Position numbers and translations under genes: made by a program. A stretch of DNA of 8,262 nt from Balneolales bacterium (lineage in GTDB: Bacteria; Bacteroidota; Rhodothermia; Balneolales; Natronogracilivirgulaceae), in contig SKIC01000124.1 in the NCBI GenBank assembly GCA_007116685.1, positions 1 through 8,262 on the forward strand. Reading direction: 5' to 3'. The notes under the pieces are model-generated. The model did not search any database, was not told the origin of the DNA, and worked only from the letters and a program-made list of their open reading frames with translations. This document shows positions 7,801 through 8,262 of the stretch, piece after piece (the stretch's first letter is position 1; each line of letters starts with the position of its first letter).

Positions 7801-8262
7801 TATCGATTACTGGCGTAATTGGCACCGATGCTGTTTCCTTAACAAACGTTGACTTACAATTTGCTTCTGCCAATGTAGCTAATGGAATCACTGTAGAAAT
7901 TGATGATGCAGAACTCACGGGCGCAGCCGCCGGCAATTACATCCTAAACCTGACGACCACCCCAACTGCCGAAGCCAACATTACAGCACGTCAACTGACC
8001 ATCGGCGGAACCTTTACTGCAAATAATAAAGTCTACGACGGCAATACCGAAGCCAGTTTCGATTCGAACAACCTGACGCTTGATGGCATAGTTGGCAGTG
8101 ACGATGTATCCTTAACGGACTTCGATTTACGATTTGTCTCTGCCAATGTGGGCACTGGAATCACCGTAGAAATAGACGATGCCGACCTAACGGGTGCTGC
8201 CGCGGGCAATTACATTTTAGATTTAACCGCTCCACCGACCACAGAGGCCGACATCACCGGCA
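1839..8262 (+). CDS. Giant multidomain surface adhesin-like protein with Ig-like, jelly-roll, MBG and YDG modules (3' end outside window)
   Basis: The frame is open for 2,141 codons and runs off the right edge, so the protein is larger still. Residues 1-41 are a long signal peptide with a hydrophobic core (about 18-36) and an SLA|Q cleavage site. In order follow: an N-terminal beta-rich module (about 43-306) with a D-x-N-x-D-G loop at 60-65; Ig-like modules (about 307-1208), several resembling invasin/Big_1 (for example 788-885 and 886-990); a jelly-roll lectin-like region (about 1216-1450); further Ig-like modules (about 1463-1795), of which 1571-1685 is the clearest Big_1-like unit (LRDQYGN, TDANGQATTEL); an MBG-type module (1795-1875); and three YDG-type modules from 1876. 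Only two cysteines occur (407, 497). Composition is Thr/Ser/Asn/Asp/Gly-rich and acidic, typical of secreted adhesins. The part that would show its export route, such as a type IX secretion C-terminal domain, lies beyond the window. Function as an adhesin is inferred from architecture; ligand unknown. Confidence 0.95.
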   Translation, partial: MKNWLSHYWYLLKSQGKVASVVWFVSALLSVLFLQASTSLAQTPGQIFQPATGDGRLILDPNGDGFVSATTSGFTDNDVADSEIPFIPLPTLTNEPVNDVRTGAGGGHTDIVDGPDDPGSFIYSDDNGLYFRMRIASASKASKGYTMIFNTDFDEFGGTSGSNPGFQFEVTLMTGGGIAGVNIYRWEGQTSTLERTLNLSEHHQKSLAWLSLEGDQAFFYDWFVPWSVLDDELGLLSKNQPFRVLAATVTNASSGISGVISDLNGIDDTLYPGVLSALIAAIESFPPTTMDDLESTGSFPALVTTTPSIRAPVGQDSNIISGTTQEQDLFEINLFVSTNEGGSYSSISSSNFQFDASNNTWSVEIDPADINAGDYIRATARGNDLQGVPKQISVNSTHRVVQADAFCYVTPPTLGARTQGSQMIDVNWSPGTLIGVNSARARVYNQTAPGTFVLLNAGTDYFISSGGTSGTVSYNTNLTQQQFNNAYLYATIEVDGCESAFSDPSVRNNQQGNITPAPTVLTDPIFASTSAVNVDVRNESGNVATLFLYNNGQQIGTVAGIAAGATHTFTATDGFAPSSVITARAIDTNDILSTESNAVTVGEQIDPTADDTETPVILGSYDATMTTISGYIVDEPGTVITLYRNGTDASNIVTTTTANAFGAWTFEGILLTAGDVLRVTGNAPNKNVSGFSDPVTVVATLPAPPVVGSPVLAGQTTIAITGAQAGSNVTLYADGFEVGSRTGNGNITLSAQDAADFILVGVELTARQTVAGATSDFSAAVEVEANPPTGISLFANPVTLVAGDESVITATLEDDFGSPIEGANLTFSVASGNGSLIGSTTLTTNFLGQAYINYQSSTSVETAQIQVNLGSPALSNTVDITSVAGPATQIASFDATDASILTNESTVVTALIHDSNGNPVSDVEVSFSSNLPNRATVQATATTNSSGIATANVNGANNQLGDVIITASISDTDENVASNDSETASILVTGPPVTFEYITPARTFVAGNSSDIITIELRDISDTSVNAGSGGITFNLSSDGTGQFRNEADTTPISQVTIPQGQSSVSFRYNSESASQQVITVTDQNSGSGSVGNNSQSIEITPAPLDNFLIEEGGGGLISDQVAGEPFILQVTARDVFGNVVTDYDTPVNLSANSFFAIGSSEILRTFNDGVGVIAMNLTRADTGIEITVSNGTISNTSNAFTITPNVPATAEMSYSLLDNFETYSSGTNIAGQNGWVVNNGGPFNVVIDPDNTNNQALEVDEPQASLFRPINPALNPGAEETIFYRFRTFEQSLNYNISIGTSVTSSPSEFNDFQPQTRIRKMTEQGPVLADMTEIQFDAVNGFSGGDPLFTGNNASPYSFSTDASEYPLGAFRIQPETWYSVWMTMNHDDNEYNVYFQTPEDEEPVLIYQDLNYRFDADGDPFGAFFSRSGPQHDNLLFDDIYFFQYGRTTARPAFVPPGGRLGSDMVVSETTIEASEGTDRSQITITIRDAYANIITSPVNVLVTASEGTLDNGSITASSIQPTNNGDGTYSADFYSTVAGEISITSHLGSNTSDPVIGQENITVVPGSPDPDNTADGTLITADKTEVTADDTDVAVITLQLRDQYGNTISEAGVNVDFNTTFGTLSSTSTVTDANGQATTELRSPNVGSANVTASFDSNGDNIANQSLAAGLTIDFIPGVHATYAIVLPGQSFNETSGVTGSPDDQIAGTNFNITIYATDVSNNIVTSYSSNANLTGPAFSVGGTTGNFSSGVLNNHTVRIDIADTEYEITATDPVSSVSGVSDEFDVLRRAITITADAGQNKVYSGTDPPFTFTVTSGSLIPGIELNGDLSRAAGEDVGTYTIQQGTITNANNPNYDITFVSNDFEITPRELTLSNFSADNKVYDGTTTATGITFDDNRDGTDDLEFTFTANFDNANFGNGKTVNVTGITISGGDDASNYTLASNTGSTTANITAAELTIGGTFTANNKIYDGETEASFDSNNLSITGVIGTDAVSLTNVDLQFASANVANGITVEIDDAELTGAAAGNYILNLTTTPTAEANITARQLTIGGTFTANNKVYDGNTEASFDSNNLTLDGIVGSDDVSLTDFDLRFVSANVGTGITVEIDDADLTGAAAGNYILDLTAPPTTEADITG
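1965..2756 (+). other. N-terminal beta-rich module of the giant protein
   Basis: Residues 43-306 form one non-repeated module directly after the signal peptide. It opens with a DPNGDGFVS loop (residues 60-68), whose D-x-N-x-D-G spacing resembles a calcium-binding loop, then SEIPFIPLP (about 82-90). A beta-rich part follows with SDDNGLYFRMRI, a GYTMIFNTDFDEFGG stretch and NPGFQFEV. I remember the same order of motifs at the start of large Bacteroidota surface proteins, including ones annotated as gliding-motility-associated, but I cannot name a Pfam entry. It may be the cap or the carbohydrate-facing tip of the fibre. Calcium binding is a guess from spacing alone; the usual final acidic ligand of an EF-hand is absent. 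Confidence 0.5.
2693..2699 (+). repeat. C7 homopolymer tract inside the giant protein gene
   Basis: Seven Cs encode Phe285-Pro286-Pro287 together with the preceding TT, near the end of the N-terminal module. In an AT-rich gene this is the longest G/C run I noticed. Loss of one C would bring TAG at 2716-2718 into frame, switching the protein off early. Slippage here is a possibility, not something the sequence proves. Confidence 0.4.
2757..5462 (+). repeat. First array of diverged Ig-like modules (protein-level repeats)
   Basis: Residues 307-1208 divide by eye into about nine modules of 80-115 residues, starting near 307, 407, 514, 609, 703, 788, 886, 991 and 1106. Most begin with a short Pro-containing linker (TPAP, LPAPP, NPPTG, GPPV) and carry the strand pattern of bacterial Ig folds. 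Modules 788-885 and 886-990 look like invasin/Big_1 units, with a (D/E)D-x-x-G-x-P-(I/V) strand turn and a later Gly-x-A step. Module 609-705 has SGYIVDEPGTVITLY, close to the Ig units that carry a GxxxPGxxVxLY signature. The modules are too diverged to align at DNA level, so this is an old expansion. They probably act as a stiff stalk. Confidence 0.6.
5484..6188 (+). other. Concanavalin/LamG-like jelly-roll region inside the giant protein
   Basis: Residues 1216-1450 break the Ig series and differ in composition, with more aromatics and fewer Thr/Val strands. The opening LLDNFETYSSG (from 1217) and GQNGW (1232-1236), the middle ETWYSVWM with W1380 and W1384, and the closing DNLLFDDIYFF (from 1436) follow the pattern I know from jelly-roll glucanase/LamG-like domains in Bacteroidota proteins: a DxFExY start, a W-x-x-V-W-M strand and a final FDDIYF strand. 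Such domains usually bind glycans. No catalytic ExDxxE-type signature is visible, so binding rather than hydrolysis is more likely. The assignment rests on motif memory only. Confidence 0.55.
6225..7214 (+). repeat. Second set of Ig-like modules, including a clear Big_1-like unit
   Basis: Residues 1463-1792 hold about three modules after the jelly-roll region. The first (1463-1568) has SQITITIRDAYAN and GDGTYSADF, like invasin or filamin-type Ig units. The second (1571-1685) is the best Big_1-like match in the protein: TLQLRDQYGN, AGVNVDF, TDANGQATTEL and SANVTASF in the usual order. The third (1686-1792) begins TYAIVLPGQ and lacks those signatures. They would continue the stalk between the lectin-like region and the MBG/YDG part. 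Confidence 0.55.
7221..7463 (+). repeat. MBG-type module
   Basis: Residues 1795-1875 begin AITITADAGQNKVYSGTDPPFTF and end with an NPNYDITF strand then FEITPRE. Lys1806-Val-Tyr-Ser-Gly-Thr-Asp-Pro matches the KVYGxxDP start of MBG_2-type domains. The DVGTYTI and NPNYDI strands are in the expected places. These modules are repeated in large Bacteroidota surface proteins and sit beside YDG units, as here. Their biochemical role is not established. The stretch quoted above that exceeds a short motif is residues 1795-1817. Confidence 0.7.
7464..8262 (+). repeat. Three YDG-type modules, the last two in exact 273-base register
   Basis: Units begin at residues 1876, 1962 and 2053, each with LT(L/I) then a (D/N)NK(V/I)YDG motif; the tyrosines are residues 1888, 1975 and 2066. 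Units two and three have no indels relative to each other, and 67 of 88 residues agree by my count, including LTIGGTFTANNK, TEASFDSNNL and LTGAAAGNYIL. Unit one is clearly older and about four residues shorter. Many synonymous differences separate units two and three, so they are not a fresh copy. The array is cut by the window edge two codons before a fourth unit would begin. These modules are typical stalk elements; YDG domains have no defined biochemical activity. Confidence 0.75.

Noticed and set aside
7251..8036. Recurring AATAAAGTCTA words at 7251, 7491 and 8025 as a possible DNA-level repeat or CRISPR-like signal
   Set aside because: They encode the conserved Asn-Lys-Val-Tyr of the MBG and YDG modules, are too far apart for an array, and show no spacer structure; the protein repeats explain them.

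Overview
The window holds one short intergenic region, one complete gene and the first 2,141 codons of a giant surface-protein gene, both genes on the + strand. Base composition is AT-rich, roughly 40% GC by eye. The OmpA-family protein and the MBG/YDG-repeat giant protein are typical of the Bacteroidota/Balneolota branch of the FCB group. A Balneola-like marine bacterium is my best guess, but no taxonomic marker gene is present.

Bases 1-315 are a very AT-rich leader. All three + frames are closed within the first 21 bases, so any upstream gene ends at or before the left edge. The region contains a weak stem followed by a run of ten Ts (a possible intrinsic terminator) and, overlapping it, a doubtful 22-codon hydrophobic ORF with a good Shine-Dalgarno. 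Bases 316-1842 encode a 508-residue exported protein: an outer-membrane beta-barrel, a proline linker, a canonical OmpA peptidoglycan-binding domain, and a second, diverged copy of that domain whose key aspartate is replaced by asparagine.

The stop codon of that gene overlaps the ATG of the next gene (ATGA), which has a strong Shine-Dalgarno inside the first gene. The second gene runs from 1839 off the right edge. It encodes a signal peptide, an N-terminal beta-rich module common in Bacteroidota adhesins, a long series of Ig-like modules (several invasin/Big_1-like), a concanavalin/LamG-like jelly-roll region, two or three more Ig-like modules, one MBG-type module and three YDG-type modules. 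The last two YDG modules have an exact 273-base period, and the window ends two codons before the next unit would begin.

The translational coupling suggests that the two proteins work together: the OmpA-like protein may anchor, assemble or export the giant adhesin at the cell wall and outer membrane. This is inference. No CRISPR array, RNA gene or mobile element was seen.
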